Notes: generated by a model not told the origin, from the sequence alone. A DNA stretch of 64,000 nucleotides from Paraburkholderia sp. BCC1885 (GCF_900996235.1 NZ_CAAJGM010000066.1:62001-126000); one strand, 5' to 3'; shown: positions 53,720-63,811, counted from the stretch's first letter. Made by a program: numbers and translations.

Positions 53720-56218
53720 ATGAATCGCCCTAACCTGTCCGTTGAACGTCCGCGCCCGATCCGCTCGCGACGCCGGCTATACGCACTCGCCGCATTCGCC
53801 GTTCCCGTCATCCTGATCGCGGCGGTCGCGGTTGCAGGCAGGCTCACCTTACGCGCGAGCCTGCCGCAACTGGACGGCACGCACGGCGTCCCTTCACTTT
53901 CCGCTCCGGTCACGATAGAACGCGACGCGCTCGGCGTCCCTACGCTACGCGGCAGCACGCGCGCGGACGTGGCCTACGCCACCGGCTTCGTGCACGCGCA
54001 GGACCGCTTCTTTCAGATGGACCTGCTGCGCCGCGTCGCCGCAGGCGAAATGTCGGCGCTGATCGGGCCAGCCGCCCTTCCTCTCGACCGCCGCAATCGC
54101 CCCCATCGCTTTCGCGACCGCGCCGCGCTGGCGTTCAACGGCCTGACCGCCGACCAGCGCTTGCTGATCGAACGCTATACGGCCGGCGTCAATGACGGAC
54201 TCGACTCGCTGAAATCGCGTCCATTCGAATACTGGGTGTTAGGCACGCACCCGGCGGCGTGGCGACCGGAGGACACGCTGCTTGTCATCTACGCGATGTA
54301 TCTCGACCTGCAGTCTCAAGAGGTCAGCCGGATTCTCTCGCGCGCGGCGCTGCGCGAACGCGTTCCCGCCGACCTGTTCGCATTCCTGCTGCCCACCTCC
54401 AGCCACTGGGACGCACCGTTCGATCTCGCGGCCTCACCCGCCGTGGCACTCGCCACGCCACCTGCCACGCGTCCCGACTGGTTGAGCGCCTCGCAATCCG
54501 CAAGCATCAACCTGTCCGGCACGCCACTCGCAGACAACAGCCTCATGGCTGACCACGCAATGATCGGCAGCAACGGCTGGGCCGTCGACGCTGCACACAG
54601 CGCGCATGGCGGCGCGCTCCTTGCCAGCGACATGCATCTGGGCCTGTCATTGCCGAATATCTGGTATCGGCTTTCGCTGACATGGCCAGGCGCGGACGGC
54701 AAGCCACGGCATGTGACGGGCGTGAGTCTGCCTGGCGGACCCATCGTGATCGCGGGCAGCAATGGCCAGGTCGCCTGGGGCTTCACCAACAGCTACGGCC
54801 GCTTCATCGACCTGATCGAATTGCAGCGCAATCCCGCCGATCCGCTGCAATACCGCGTAGCCGGCGGTGGTTGGCAACGCGCCACCGTTCATCACGAACG
54901 CATCGACGTCAAGGGTGGCGCGCCGGTGGATCTGCCCGTCATGGATACACAATGGGGTCCCGAGATCGTGGCGGGCTCGCATGCCTACGCGCTGCGCTGG
55001 GTCGCGCACGATCCGCAGGCGGTCAACGTCAACCTGCAGCATCTCGAAGACAGCACGAGCGTCGCGGACGCACTGCACGTCGCGCAAACCAGCGGCATTC
55101 CAACCCAAAACTTCATGGTGGCGGACGCGCACGGCAAGATCGGCTGGACGCTGGCCGGGCCGTTGCCACGTAGAAGCGACGCTGCAATTGCCTCGGGCAA
55201 TGCCGTCGACGATTTGCCATTTGATTCGGATACCTATCGAAACTGGCAAGGTTATCTCGCGCCGGACGCGTATCCGTCGCGCATCGATCCGCCGCTTGGC
55301 CGCCTATGGACGGCGAACAACCACACGTTGCCCGCGTCCGAAGCAGCCTTGCTCGGCGACGCAGGGGCCGACGTCGGCGCGCGCGCCTCGCAGATCCGCG
55401 ACGACCTGCTCGCTTTACCGCATGCCAGCGAGCACGACATGCTCGCCATCCAGACCGACGACCGCGCACTCTGGATCGACACCTGGCGTCGTCTCGCCCT
55501 CTCCGCGCTCGACGCCGACGCGCTGCGCGATCATCCCCAGCGCGCCGAATTCCAGCGCCTCGTGCTTGCCTGGAATGGCCGGGCCGATACGGACGCGGTC
55601 GGTTACCGGCTGGTGCGCGCGTTTTATTTCTCGCTTTACGACGGCTGGTTCGGCAAGCTCGACACGGACCTCGCCAGGACCCTAGGCAAAAACCCGGACA
55701 TCCCGCCGCCCGATTTCCGCAGCGCCAGTTCGCGCTATGAGGTGGTGATGGAAGCGCTGGCGGCCCATCACGCCTGGGTGCCGGATGGCGTCGCCGACTG
55801 GCGCGCATTCATGCTCGAGCGGATCGACCACGCCATCGCACAACTACCGCCGGGCGTGAAACTCGCGGACGCGCATTGGGGCGAGCGCAATCGCGCGGCA
55901 ATCGAGCATCCGTTCGCGCGCATCGTACCGGCCTGGCTGGCATCGGTACGCGGCTGGCTTAGCGCACCGGCCGATCCGCTGCCGGGTGACTTCAACATGC
56001 CGCGCGTGCAGGGTCCATCGTTTGGCGCATCCGAACGGATCGTCGTGTCGCCGGGGCGTGAGCAGAATGGCTTCCTCGAAATGCCGGGTGGACAATCAGG
56101 CCATCCGTTGTCGCCGTACTTCCTCGCGGGACATGAGGCGTGGGTACACGGCGACGCAACGCCGTTCTTGCCGGGGAAAACCGTGCATCAGCTTCAACTG
56201 TTGCCGCAGGCTCATTGA
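53720..56218 (+). CDS. Penicillin acylase family protein (Ntn-hydrolase)
   Basis: The 832-residue protein is a self-processing Ntn hydrolase of the penicillin-G-acylase/acyl-homoserine-lactone acylase family. An N-terminal membrane segment (residues 18-40) suggests export or anchoring. The alpha-chain part is followed by the IGSNGWAVDA cleavage site, where S284 becomes the N-terminal nucleophile of the beta chain; WTANNHTLP and HPLSPYFLAGHEAW near the end are family typical. The ATG at 53720 was chosen over the open frame from 53645. Possible substrates are N-acyl amino acids or acyl-homoserine lactones; which is not known. Confidence 0.88.
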   Translation: MNRPNLSVERPRPIRSRRRLYALAAFAVPVILIAAVAVAGRLTLRASLPQLDGTHGVPSLSAPVTIERDALGVPTLRGSTRADVAYATGFVHAQDRFFQMDLLRRVAAGEMSALIGPAALPLDRRNRPHRFRDRAALAFNGLTADQRLLIERYTAGVNDGLDSLKSRPFEYWVLGTHPAAWRPEDTLLVIYAMYLDLQSQEVSRILSRAALRERVPADLFAFLLPTSSHWDAPFDLAASPAVALATPPATRPDWLSASQSASINLSGTPLADNSLMADHAMIGSNGWAVDAAHSAHGGALLASDMHLGLSLPNIWYRLSLTWPGADGKPRHVTGVSLPGGPIVIAGSNGQVAWGFTNSYGRFIDLIELQRNPADPLQYRVAGGGWQRATVHHERIDVKGGAPVDLPVMDTQWGPEIVAGSHAYALRWVAHDPQAVNVNLQHLEDSTSVADALHVAQTSGIPTQNFMVADAHGKIGWTLAGPLPRRSDAAIASGNAVDDLPFDSDTYRNWQGYLAPDAYPSRIDPPLGRLWTANNHTLPASEAALLGDAGADVGARASQIRDDLLALPHASEHDMLAIQTDDRALWIDTWRRLALSALDADALRDHPQRAEFQRLVLAWNGRADTDAVGYRLVRAFYFSLYDGWFGKLDTDLARTLGKNPDIPPPDFRSASSRYEVVMEALAAHHAWVPDGVADWRAFMLERIDHAIAQLPPGVKLADAHWGERNRAAIEHPFARIVPAWLASVRGWLSAPADPLPGDFNMPRVQGPSFGASERIVVSPGREQNGFLEMPGGQSGHPLSPYFLAGHEAWVHGDATPFLPGKTVHQLQLLPQAH

Positions 56219-56405
56219 GCGGCGGCGCTTAACCAGGCGAATTTGGCTCGATGACAGTTCAGTGCTTCGTGATTACCCGCAAGAACAGCGAGAAGATAAT
56301 GAGCACATGGCCTGGTGCGTGGGTTCTTCCAAAACCCGCAAGCGCGGCGTCCCACACACTGAGGCAAGTTAGACTTGCAAGCAGCACTACGAAGGAGACG
56401 GTTCG

Positions 56406-56690
56406 ATGACACGCAAAACACTTAACGCATCGCAGCTACAGCAGGAGGTTAACCGCCGGCTGCATCGTGTGCATGAAATCGTCGAGGACGGCGTGAAGAT
56501 TCGCGTACCCCGGCCGCATATTCAGGAGCCCGATGCAAGCGGCTGCAACTGGGACATGAAGCACTTCGGCAACGCGGCCGGTTTCGAGCGCGACATCGCG
56601 GCGGTGCTCAAGGCCGTGCGCGCCGAATACAACCTGAGCACCGAATCGAAAGAGACAGGCAACCCGTTCGGGGATTTTCCGGGCGACTGA
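56406..56690 (+). CDS. Hypothetical protein
   Basis: This 94-residue cytosolic protein has a perfect AAGGAGA ribosome site before the ATG. VNRRLHRVHEIVEDGVKIRV and GCNWDMKHFGNAAGFERDIA give a helical, conserved-looking sequence, but I do not recognise the family. It is oriented with penicillin acylase and convergent with yceH. Confidence 0.68.
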   Translation: MTRKTLNASQLQQEVNRRLHRVHEIVEDGVKIRVPRPHIQEPDASGCNWDMKHFGNAAGFERDIAAVLKAVRAEYNLSTESKETGNPFGDFPGD

Positions 56691-56712
56691 ACCGTGCTCG
56701 CATTGACATGCG

Positions 56713-57420
56713 TTATGGCTCGCGCGTGAACTTGCCGAGGTCGATGCCCAGTTCAGCCGCCATATGTTCGACGAGCGTTTGCAGGCGCGCCAGTTCCTCA
56801 CCCTGGCGCTTCACCTGCGCGGTCAGCGCCTCGACGTCCGCCGAGGGAATGATGTCGTCCGCTGTGGCGCCACGCGCAGGCAGATCGCTCAGGCTAACCT
56901 CGCCGCATAGCAGATGCATCCAGCGACTTTCGCGCTCGCCGGGGGTGCGCGGCAACTTCACCACACGCGGCGGCTCGTGCGCGGCGAGTTCGTCGAGAAA
57001 TACCTCGACCGACGAGATATCCGCGAAGTCATGCAGACGCGACGCATTGAGCCGCAATTCCGCGGCGGTCTGCGGGCCGCGCAGAATCAGCACGGTCAGC
57101 AGTGCAGCCGACTGGCTCGGAATGCGCAACACGCGATTCAGGTTGTGCTCGAAACGCGGCACCCGGCTGCTGCTGCCTTCGAGCACCAGGCTCAGGCGCT
57201 TCAGGCCATCGATCGCGGCAAGCACTTCGGCCTCGGTGACATTCATCACCGGCGCGCGTGCCGTCTTCTGGTTGCAGCCGGACGTAAGCGAGTTAAGCGA
57301 AAGCGGATAAGTGTCCGGCACGGTGTGCTGTTTTTCGACCAGCACACCCACCACGCGCGCCTCGACGGGCGTCAGGGAGCGCATGGGTGGGCGGGTCACA
57401 GCATCGGGGGTCGTGTTCAT
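56713..57420 (-). CDS. yceH: UPF0502 / YceH family protein (DUF480)
   Basis: The 235-residue protein is the YceH family, two winged-helix domains: RSLTPVEARVVGVLVEKQHT opens domain 1, with TYPLSLNSLTSGCNQKTARA; VLRGPQTAAELRLNASRLHD opens domain 2. A C-terminal coiled-coil VEALTAQVKRQGEELARLQT follows. The function is unknown, though the fold suggests DNA binding or protein contacts. The start was placed at 57420 because conserved residues follow shortly after. Confidence 0.88.
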   Translation of the reverse strand: MNTTPDAVTRPPMRSLTPVEARVVGVLVEKQHTVPDTYPLSLNSLTSGCNQKTARAPVMNVTEAEVLAAIDGLKRLSLVLEGSSSRVPRFEHNLNRVLRIPSQSAALLTVLILRGPQTAAELRLNASRLHDFADISSVEVFLDELAAHEPPRVVKLPRTPGERESRWMHLLCGEVSLSDLPARGATADDIIPSADVEALTAQVKRQGEELARLQTLVEHMAAELGIDLGKFTREP

Positions 57421-57665
57421 AAGTGACTTGGCTGCCGGCAGCGTCTGCGAGGCCGCCGTGATCATGCGCCTGGCGGGAATGCCGGGCGAAGACCCACATG
57501 ATAATCAGATTACCTGTCGCCGCAAAACATGGCGCGGCCTGCGCGGATTGACCGTCTCGGCGACAATAGCCCACATGAGGACCGCAGGCCTGACGCGCCG
57601 CCTGCGAAAGCAACTCAAAAGCCGCAGCCCCATAACCCTGTCTGCCTCCTTGGAGCACTTAAGCC

Positions 57666-58862
57666 ATGCCCGCCCCTCTTACCCCTGCCGCCGTGGATGC
57701 GCTGCGCGCCCAGACGCCGGGCGTGCAGCACACCACGCACTTCAACCACGCCGGTTCGTCCCTGCCGTCCACGACTACGCTCGAAGCGATGCGCGCTCAT
57801 CTCTGGCTCGAAGCCACCATGGGCCCGATGGAAGCGGGCGTCGCCGCACGCGAGCAAACGGGCCAGGCGCGCACGCTCGCCGCGCGCCTGCTCGGCGCGC
57901 AGCCGTCGGAGATCGCGGTGACGACGGGCAACTCGTCGGCGTGGGGCGGCGCGTTCGCCGCTCTCGGCGCCTGGCGACCCGGCGAGCGGATCCTCGTGGG
58001 CCGCCACGAATGGGGCGGCAATCTCGCCACCATGTACCTGACGGCTGAGCGCGCGGGGGCGTCGATCGAAACGATTCCCTCCGATGAGAGCGGCGCCGTC
58101 GATCCGCAGGCGCTCGAAGCGATGCTCGACGAGCGCGTGCGCCTGATCGCGCTGACGTGGATGCCGGCCAACGGCGGCCTCATCAATCCGGCTGCGGCCA
58201 TCGGACAGATCGCGCGCCGCCACGGCATTGCGTACTTCATCGACGGGGCGCAAAGCGTCGGGCAATTGCCCATCGACGTGACGCAAATCGGCTGCGACGT
58301 GCTGACCAGCGTAGGCCGCAAGGCGTTGCGCGGGCCGCGCGGAACCGGGCTGCTATATGTGCGGCAAGACTTTCTGCCACGGCTCACGCCCGCGTTCGTC
58401 GACACCCATTCGGCCCCGCTCGACGCCGACGGCGAAGCCGTGCTGCGCGACGACGCGACGCGCCTCGAACCCTCGGAACTGGCGCCGGCGCTGCGCTGCG
58501 GCCTGGCCAACGCGTTGCAGGAAGCATTGGACATCGGCCTTGAAAACATTCGTGCCCGTATCGACGCCGTGGCGCAGACCCTGCGTGCCGAACTTGCACG
58601 GATCGACGGCGTGAGCGTGCTCGATCAGGGCCGCGAACGTTCGGGGCTGGTGGCGTTCAACGTGGCGGGCTACGAAGCGGGCGCGGTGCAGCGCGCACTC
58701 GCCGCCCAAGGCGTGTCGATCGGCAGCAACGGCACGGCCTACACGCCGCTCGATATGAAAGCGCGCGGTCTCGACGCGGTGGCGCGCGCCTCCGTGAGCT
58801 ATCTGACCACCGAAGCGGAAATCGACACGCTGCTTGACCGCCTGCGCGCACTCACGCGCTAA
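57666..58862 (+). CDS. Class V aminotransferase (cysteine-desulfurase/EgtE-like fold)
   Basis: The 398-residue PLP protein has fold type I class V features: TTHFNHAGSSLPSTTTLEAM, VTTGNSSAWGGAFAAL, IAYFIDGAQSVGQLPIDV, and the PLP lysine K219 in TSVGRKALRGPRGTG. Related enzymes include cysteine desulfurases and EgtE. The cupin gene follows after 56 bases on the same strand and might act on the same substrate. Its substrate is unknown. Confidence 0.85.
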   Translation: MPAPLTPAAVDALRAQTPGVQHTTHFNHAGSSLPSTTTLEAMRAHLWLEATMGPMEAGVAAREQTGQARTLAARLLGAQPSEIAVTTGNSSAWGGAFAALGAWRPGERILVGRHEWGGNLATMYLTAERAGASIETIPSDESGAVDPQALEAMLDERVRLIALTWMPANGGLINPAAAIGQIARRHGIAYFIDGAQSVGQLPIDVTQIGCDVLTSVGRKALRGPRGTGLLYVRQDFLPRLTPAFVDTHSAPLDADGEAVLRDDATRLEPSELAPALRCGLANALQEALDIGLENIRARIDAVAQTLRAELARIDGVSVLDQGRERSGLVAFNVAGYEAGAVQRALAAQGVSIGSNGTAYTPLDMKARGLDAVARASVSYLTTEAEIDTLLDRLRALTR

Positions 58863-58918
58863 CATCGGAGTTTCACCGCCGGCAGGCTCACAAGGCATGC
58901 CCATACAAGGAGACTTCG

Positions 58919-59413
58919 ATGGAACGACCCGAGTTCATCCGCCACTGGAGCGAACTGGAAAATCCCGACGACGCCCATTACAAGGGCAGCACGGAACTCA
59001 TGGGAATCGGCGCGCCGCTTGCAAGGAAGCTCGGCCTGCAGCGCATCGGCATTCACCATAGCCGTCTGCCGCCGGGCCGCCGCACGTCGTATCCGCACGC
59101 GGAAAGCGCGGAGGAGGAATTCGTGTTCGTGATCGAAGGCACGCCGGATGTGTGGATCGACGGCCATCTGCATCCGCTGAAACCGGGCGATTCCGTTGCG
59201 TTTCCGGCAGGCACCGGCATTTGCCATACCTTCATCAATAATACGGACCGGGACGTGCGGCTCCTGGTCGTCGGCGAAACCGACAAGCAGGAGAACCGCA
59301 TTCGCTATCCGATGAACGAGGCGCACGAAGCCACCCGTCCGGATCGCTGGCTGGACTGGCCGGCGCGTCCGATGGGTCCGCATGACGGCAAGCCGTCGGG
59401 CGGCAAGGCTTAG
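58919..59413 (+). CDS. Cupin-domain protein
   Basis: The 164-residue protein has a single cupin barrel: GIHHSRLPPGRRTSYPHAES (motif 1 with the metal-ligand His and Glu in EEEFVFVIEG), and PLKPGDSVAFPAGTGICHTF (motif 2 with the late His). AAGGAGAC precedes the ATG at 58919. It follows the class V aminotransferase closely, so the two may share a pathway, possibly sulfur or amino acid related; unproven. Confidence 0.82.
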   Translation: MERPEFIRHWSELENPDDAHYKGSTELMGIGAPLARKLGLQRIGIHHSRLPPGRRTSYPHAESAEEEFVFVIEGTPDVWIDGHLHPLKPGDSVAFPAGTGICHTFINNTDRDVRLLVVGETDKQENRIRYPMNEAHEATRPDRWLDWPARPMGPHDGKPSGGKA

Positions 59414-59453
59414 GTTGGTGCACGCCGGATTCGTCGTTGCGGCACTGCCAATG

Positions 59454-59489
59454 AAAACGCCCCGGCCTTGATGAAAGGCCGGGGCGTCA
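59454..59489 (-). terminator. Terminator of the YceI gene (minus strand)
   Basis: ACGCCCCGGCCTT and its complement AAGGCCGGGGCGT pair over 13 positions with a short loop. On the minus strand it is followed by a TTTT run, so it ends the yceI transcript; it also converges with the cupin gene. Confidence 0.82.
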
Positions 59490-59560
59490 ATCGACGGTTC
59501 GAACGATCCTTCAAACCAGCAAGGTAAAGCCGCCCGCGCAACGCAGCGGCTCATTCTCGC

Positions 59561-60145
59561 TTACTGCTTTACACCTTCTGCCTGGATGTGCAGAACGGTT
59601 GCCATCTTGAAGCCATACGTCTTGCCGAAGTCGACGCCGAAGTCCGAACGGTCGAACGTCGCCGTCGATTCCGTGCCGCACACTTCGCGCTTGAGCATCG
59701 GGTTCTGGAAGCACTTGAACGACTCGATCTTCAGGTTCAGCGGCTTCGTCACGCCATGCAGCGTCAATTCGCCGATCACTTCGACCGGCACGTCACCCTT
59801 GAACTTCATCGACGTACCCTTGTAGACCGCCGTCGGGAACTGCGCGGCGTCGAAGAACTTCGGGCTCTTCAATTCCGTGTCGAGCGTGTCGTTGCCGATA
59901 TCGACCGAAGTCATGTCGATGGTTGCTTCCAGCGAGCCCGTCTTCGCTTCACGATCGATCGTCACCGTGCCGGTGGCTTTGGTGAACTTGCCGCGCCAGA
60001 TCGAAACTCCGCCGAAGTGGTCGGCCTCGAAGCTCGGCGAGGTGTGGGTCGGGTCGAGCGTGTAAGTCGTTTCAGCGGCCATTGCGCCAAACGATGCGCC
60101 GGCTGCGAGAGCCGCGACTGCCACAGCCAAAAGTTGCTTTTTCAA
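59561..60145 (-). CDS. yceI: YceI family periplasmic protein (lipid-binding lipocalin-like)
   Basis: The 194-residue protein has a signal peptide [20 protein letters not shown] ending AMA before [13 protein letters not shown]. The YceI beta-barrel binds isoprenoid or amphiphilic molecules; [20 protein letters not shown] and [19 protein letters not shown] are the standard motifs. It has the HGVTKP signature, and a [15 protein letters not shown] segment suggests a disulfide. It follows another YceI gene and cytochrome b561 on the same strand. Confidence 0.92.
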   Translation of the reverse strand: MKKQLLAVAVAALAAGASFGAMAAETTYTLDPTHTSPSFEADHFGGVSIWRGKFTKATGTVTIDREAKTGSLEATIDMTSVDIGNDTLDTELKSPKFFDAAQFPTAVYKGTSMKFKGDVPVEVIGELTLHGVTKPLNLKIESFKCFQNPMLKREVCGTESTATFDRSDFGVDFGKTYGFKMATVLHIQAEGVKQ

Positions 60146-60179
60146 AGTAATTCTCCAGATGGGTTGTCAGTTGTACTGC

Positions 60180-60740
60180 TTATTTCCTGGCTACTACGAT
60201 ATGAAACTTGATGACCACCTCGTCGGCAACCACCGACGTGTCCTTCCATTCGCCCGTGCCGATATCGAACTGGCTGCGTTTGATCGGCAAGGTGCCGTCG
60301 AAGCTCTGGGTCGTACCTTGCTGGGTGACGGTGACCGGCACCGTAACGTTCTGCGACTTGCCCTTGATGGTCAGCGTGCCGCTCACCTTGAACTGATTGC
60401 CGCCCGCCGGCGCAATCGCGCTCGAAACGAAGGTCGCGTTCGGAAACTGCGCGGCGTCGAACCATTCCTTGCCGCGCACCTGATCGTTGTAGCTCGCGTC
60501 GCCAAGGTCGTAGCTCGCGGTGTCGATCGACAGTTTGGCGCTGCCTGCCGCCGGCTTGGCCGGATCGAAGTTGAGTTGCGCCGTGAACTTCCTGAACGTC
60601 CCGTCGACAGGCACGTTCATCTGCTTCGAAGTCGCAATCACGGTGCTCTTCGACGTATCGACCTGCGCATGCGCCGCGCCGATGAAGAGCGAGCTTGCCG
60701 CCGTCACGGCCAGCATCCAGCGGAGGAAAGGAGTTTTCAT
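60180..60740 (-). CDS. YceI family periplasmic protein, second copy
   Basis: The 186-residue protein has a signal peptide MKTPFLRWMLAVTAASSLFI with AHA before QVDTSKS. The YceI fold appears as GTFRKFTAQLNFDPAKPAAG, WFDAAQFPNATFVSSAIAPA and LTIKGKSQNVTVPVTV, but the usual HGVTKP becomes KGKSQNV. It lies between cytochrome b561 and the first YceI gene. Confidence 0.9.
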   Translation of the reverse strand: MKTPFLRWMLAVTAASSLFIGAAHAQVDTSKSTVIATSKQMNVPVDGTFRKFTAQLNFDPAKPAAGSAKLSIDTASYDLGDASYNDQVRGKEWFDAAQFPNATFVSSAIAPAGGNQFKVSGTLTIKGKSQNVTVPVTVTQQGTTQSFDGTLPIKRSQFDIGTGEWKDTSVVADEVVIKFHIVVARK

Positions 60741-60768
60741 ATCGGTCTCGACTGTCTTGAGCCTGGGG

Positions 60769-61323
60769 CTACTTGAGAAAAGGGATCATGCGTGCCAATA
60801 AGCCGTCGCGATCGATCAGCTGATGCTTCACCGCCGCCAGCACATGCGCGGTGACCAGCGCCAGCAAAGTGTAGTTCAGCCAGATGTGGATGGTCTTCAG
60901 CACGACCTTCAACGCAGTGTCCGGCCCGATGAGCGTCGGCAGCGGCACGAGGCCCAGATAGACCACCTGGATGCCGGCAGCCGAACTGTACAGATAGCCG
61001 GAGGCCGGAATCGCGAACATCAGCACGTACAGGATCACGTGCACTACTTCCGCCGCGAGCTTCTGCAGCGGCGCCATGCCCGGCGGCAATGCCGGCGCGC
61101 GATGTGTCAGACGCCAGGCGAGACGAATCACCGCGAGCGCGAACACGGTCACGCCAATCCACTTGTGCCACGAAAAGTACTTGAGCTTGGTGGGCGTGAA
61201 GCCGGGGATGTCGGTCATGATCCAGCCCAGATAAAAGCCGGACACGATCAGCAATGCGATCAGCCAGTGAAGGCTCATGGCGGTCGCGCTGTAGCGCTGC
61301 TTAAGCGGAAGAACTGTCGTCAT
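60769..61323 (-). CDS. cybB: Cytochrome b561
   Basis: The 184-residue integral membrane protein is a di-heme cytochrome b561: LHWLIALLIVSGFYLGWIM (helix 1 with a heme His), FSWHKWIGVTVFALAVIRLA (helix 2), and LKTIHIWLNYTLLALVTAHV (helix 4 with His). It is the YceJ-like partner of YceI; in E. coli the two are also adjacent. The ATG at 61323 was chosen because QRYSATAMSLHW begins the family. It carries electrons from quinol in the inner membrane. Confidence 0.9.
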   Translation of the reverse strand: MTTVLPLKQRYSATAMSLHWLIALLIVSGFYLGWIMTDIPGFTPTKLKYFSWHKWIGVTVFALAVIRLAWRLTHRAPALPPGMAPLQKLAAEVVHVILYVLMFAIPASGYLYSSAAGIQVVYLGLVPLPTLIGPDTALKVVLKTIHIWLNYTLLALVTAHVLAAVKHQLIDRDGLLARMIPFLK

Positions 61324-61626
61324 CGTCGATTGTGCTGGCGTCTTGAGGGCAGTTCGTCCACACGGAGACGAACAGGACCGAGAAACCGATTCTAGGAGGG
61401 GACCCGTGCGCTGAATAGCGCATCGAAAGTGAACAGATTGTTGTACCAACGACGTTAATGGCCAGTTTGCCCGCTGCTTTTAGCGCGAACGGTGGCCGCA
61501 ATGCGCAGCATCAATGCGGGCGTCAAGCCAGGCTTCAATGCGGATTAAGCGGGGACTTCACTTTATACAACGTTTTTATTTCCGAACCCGTAGCATCGCG
61601 TCTCCCGTCACATGGAGTTCAAAAGC
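61324..61626. promoter_or_regulatory. Divergent promoter region, no gene seen
   Basis: The gap between cytochrome b561 and the porin holds both promoters. AT-richer sequence near 61550-61590 (ACTTTATACAACG) is a possible -10 region of the porin. No other coding or RNA feature is evident. Confidence 0.35.
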
Positions 61627-62790
61627 ATGAACAAGTCTTTGCTGGCATTCGCGCTGTCAGGCGCATTTGCATTGTCGGCGCACGCGCAAAGCAGCGTCAC
61701 CCTGTATGGCGTGATCGATACGGGTCTCGTGTTTGCAAATAACCAGGGCGGTCATAACAGCTGGCAAGAAACCAGCGCGGCCACCGAGAATACCGTATAC
61801 GGTTTGAAGGGTTCGGAAGACCTGGGTGGTGGCCTGCATGCCATCTTCAAGCTCGAAAACGGTTTCAACCTGAATAACGGCAGCCTCTTCAATGCGGGCG
61901 ATGCGTTCGGCGAGCAGGCCTATGTCGGGCTGCAGACGGACCAGTTCGGCACCGCGCTGTTCGGCCGCCAGTTCGATACCGTCAACGACGTGCTCGGCCC
62001 AATCTCCTCGGCCGGCAGCAGCTACGGCGGCAACCTGTCCGCGCATCCGTTCAATAACGATAATCTCGCCGCGGACTCGATGAGCATCAACAACGCGGTG
62101 AAGTACACCAGCAACACCTATGGCGGCTTCACCGTGGAGGGCATGTACGCGTTCAGCAACAAGGCGGGCGGCTTCTCGAACAACCGCGCCTACGGCTTCG
62201 GCGCAACCTACGCGCGCGGCCCGCTGAACCTGGCTGCGGGCTATCTGCAACTTAACAATGCCGGCGGCGGTGTGAGCGGCACGAATCCGAACGGGGCAGT
62301 GGCGCTCGACGACGGCAGCGCCGACTTCGTCGCGCAACGTCAGCGCATCTGGGGCGCCGGCGGCAATTACGCGTTCGGCCCGGCAACGGTGGGCCTGCTG
62401 TGGACCCACTCGCAAATCGACAACATGTCTAACGTATTTGCCGGCGGCGACGGTTATGTGCCCGTGGGCGGCGGCCTGCGGCTCGACAACTACGAAGTGA
62501 ACGCGCGCTACTCGCTGACGCCGAGCCTGAGCCTCGCCGGCGCCTACACGTTCACGGACGGTTCGTATGGCAATGGCGGCGCCAGCGCATCGCCGGAATG
62601 GAACGAGTTCACCCTGCAAACCGATTACACGCTAAGCAAGCGGACCGACGTCTACATTGAAGGCGTGTATCAGCACGTGCATGGCGCGGGCGCGGATTCG
62701 GTCCTCGGCGATGCGACGATCAATACCTTGTCGCCGTCCTCGACGGGAACCCAGGTGGCCGTGACGGTGGGCCTGCGTCACCAGTTCTAA
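61627..62790 (+). CDS. Gram-negative trimeric porin (OmpC-like)
   Basis: The 387-residue outer-membrane porin begins MNKSLLAFALSGAFALSAHA before QSSVTLYG, as in the other Burkholderiaceae porin. Beta strands alternate with Gly/Asn-rich loops and it ends GLRHQF, the C-terminal phenylalanine signal. The ATG at 61627 was preferred to 61612 because TGGAG lies upstream. It is a paralogue of the porin at 2447-3619. A terminator follows. Confidence 0.95.
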   Translation: MNKSLLAFALSGAFALSAHAQSSVTLYGVIDTGLVFANNQGGHNSWQETSAATENTVYGLKGSEDLGGGLHAIFKLENGFNLNNGSLFNAGDAFGEQAYVGLQTDQFGTALFGRQFDTVNDVLGPISSAGSSYGGNLSAHPFNNDNLAADSMSINNAVKYTSNTYGGFTVEGMYAFSNKAGGFSNNRAYGFGATYARGPLNLAAGYLQLNNAGGGVSGTNPNGAVALDDGSADFVAQRQRIWGAGGNYAFGPATVGLLWTHSQIDNMSNVFAGGDGYVPVGGGLRLDNYEVNARYSLTPSLSLAGAYTFTDGSYGNGGASASPEWNEFTLQTDYTLSKRTDVYIEGVYQHVHGAGADSVLGDATINTLSPSSTGTQVAVTVGLRHQF

Positions 62791-62822
62791 GCCAGCTTGT
62801 GGGTCCAGGCCGCTGCGCCTGG

Positions 62823-62858
62823 AAAACGCGGGCCGCGCAACACGCGGCCCGTTTGCTT
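62823..62858 (+). terminator. Porin terminator
   Basis: CGGGCCGCG and CGCGGCCCG pair around a CAACA-type loop, followed by a GTTTGCTTTC T-rich stretch, on the plus strand after the porin. Confidence 0.75.
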
Positions 62859-63016
62859 TCGGCAACGCGTGCAGGTTCGTTGCATATCCCTCATAATCAC
62901 GCCCGCCCGGTCTTCCAGGCGTCGTCCGGGCTACTAAACGAGGCTTGAAACAGAGGACCCGCGCGTTCAAACCGCACCGTCCCGCCTCGAACATCTTCCT
63001 CCTCCGAACTGGCAAT

Positions 63017-63811
63017 ATGTTTTCGTCTCCCCCACTCGGCGCCGGCCTGATCGCGCTGGCCGGCTTGCTGGCGCCTGTTTCGTCGTTCGCGCAGCAGGCC
63101 GCGACCACGGCCGCGCCGGCGCCGGACTGGACCGTCACTGCCGGCGCCGAAGCACAGTGGGAACCGGCCTATCCGGGCGCGAACTTCATGCGGCTCCGAC
63201 CGTTTCCGGCGTTCGACATCGAATACAAGAATCGCTTCTTCGCCAAAGAAGACATGCTGTTCGGCGTGTATTTCGTCAATAACGCCAACTGGAGCGCGGG
63301 CCTCGCGCTTCAATACGACTTCACCGAACGCGAGACCAGTGACGACACGCATCTGCGCGGGCTGCAAAACGTACCAGCCACTGCGCGCGCCAAGGCGTTT
63401 CTCAACTACACCTTATCGGCACTGACGCTCTCGACTTCCGCGGCTCAGGACATCGCCGGAAATCGCGAAGGGCTGGTAGTGGATAGCAATGCCTCCGTCA
63501 CGCTGCCGGTCGGCAAAAAGTTGTATCTAACCGCCGGGCCGGGCGTCACGTGGACAAACGGGACCTATCAACAAACGTTTTTCGGCGTGACGCAAGCGCA
63601 AAGCACGGCTTCGGGCTTGCCGGTCTATGACGCACATGGCGGCGCGGCGACCGGCTACGTCACGGTCGAAGCGGATTATCTGCTCACTAAATCGTTGATC
63701 GTCACCGCCGAGATGAAATTCGCCCGCCTGTATGGCAACGCGGCGCAGAGCCCGATCACCCGGCGGATTCAGCAAAACACCGACACGCTCGCGCTGACGT
63801 ACACGTTTTAA
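63017..63811 (+). CDS. MipA/OmpV family outer-membrane protein
   Basis: The 264-residue protein has a signal peptide (GLIALAGLLAPVSSFAQQ) and the MipA/OmpV beta-barrel: WEPAYPGANFMRLRPFPAFD near the N-terminus, and it ends DTLALTYTF. E. coli MipA is a scaffold of murein-synthesising complexes, and OmpV members act as outer-membrane channels or adhesins; the role here is unknown. The ATG at 63017 was chosen as signal-peptide start; a TTG at 62945 opens the frame earlier. Confidence 0.85.
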   Translation: MFSSPPLGAGLIALAGLLAPVSSFAQQAATTAAPAPDWTVTAGAEAQWEPAYPGANFMRLRPFPAFDIEYKNRFFAKEDMLFGVYFVNNANWSAGLALQYDFTERETSDDTHLRGLQNVPATARAKAFLNYTLSALTLSTSAAQDIAGNREGLVVDSNASVTLPVGKKLYLTAGPGVTWTNGTYQQTFFGVTQAQSTASGLPVYDAHGGAATGYVTVEADYLLTKSLIVTAEMKFARLYGNAAQSPITRRIQQNTDTLALTYTF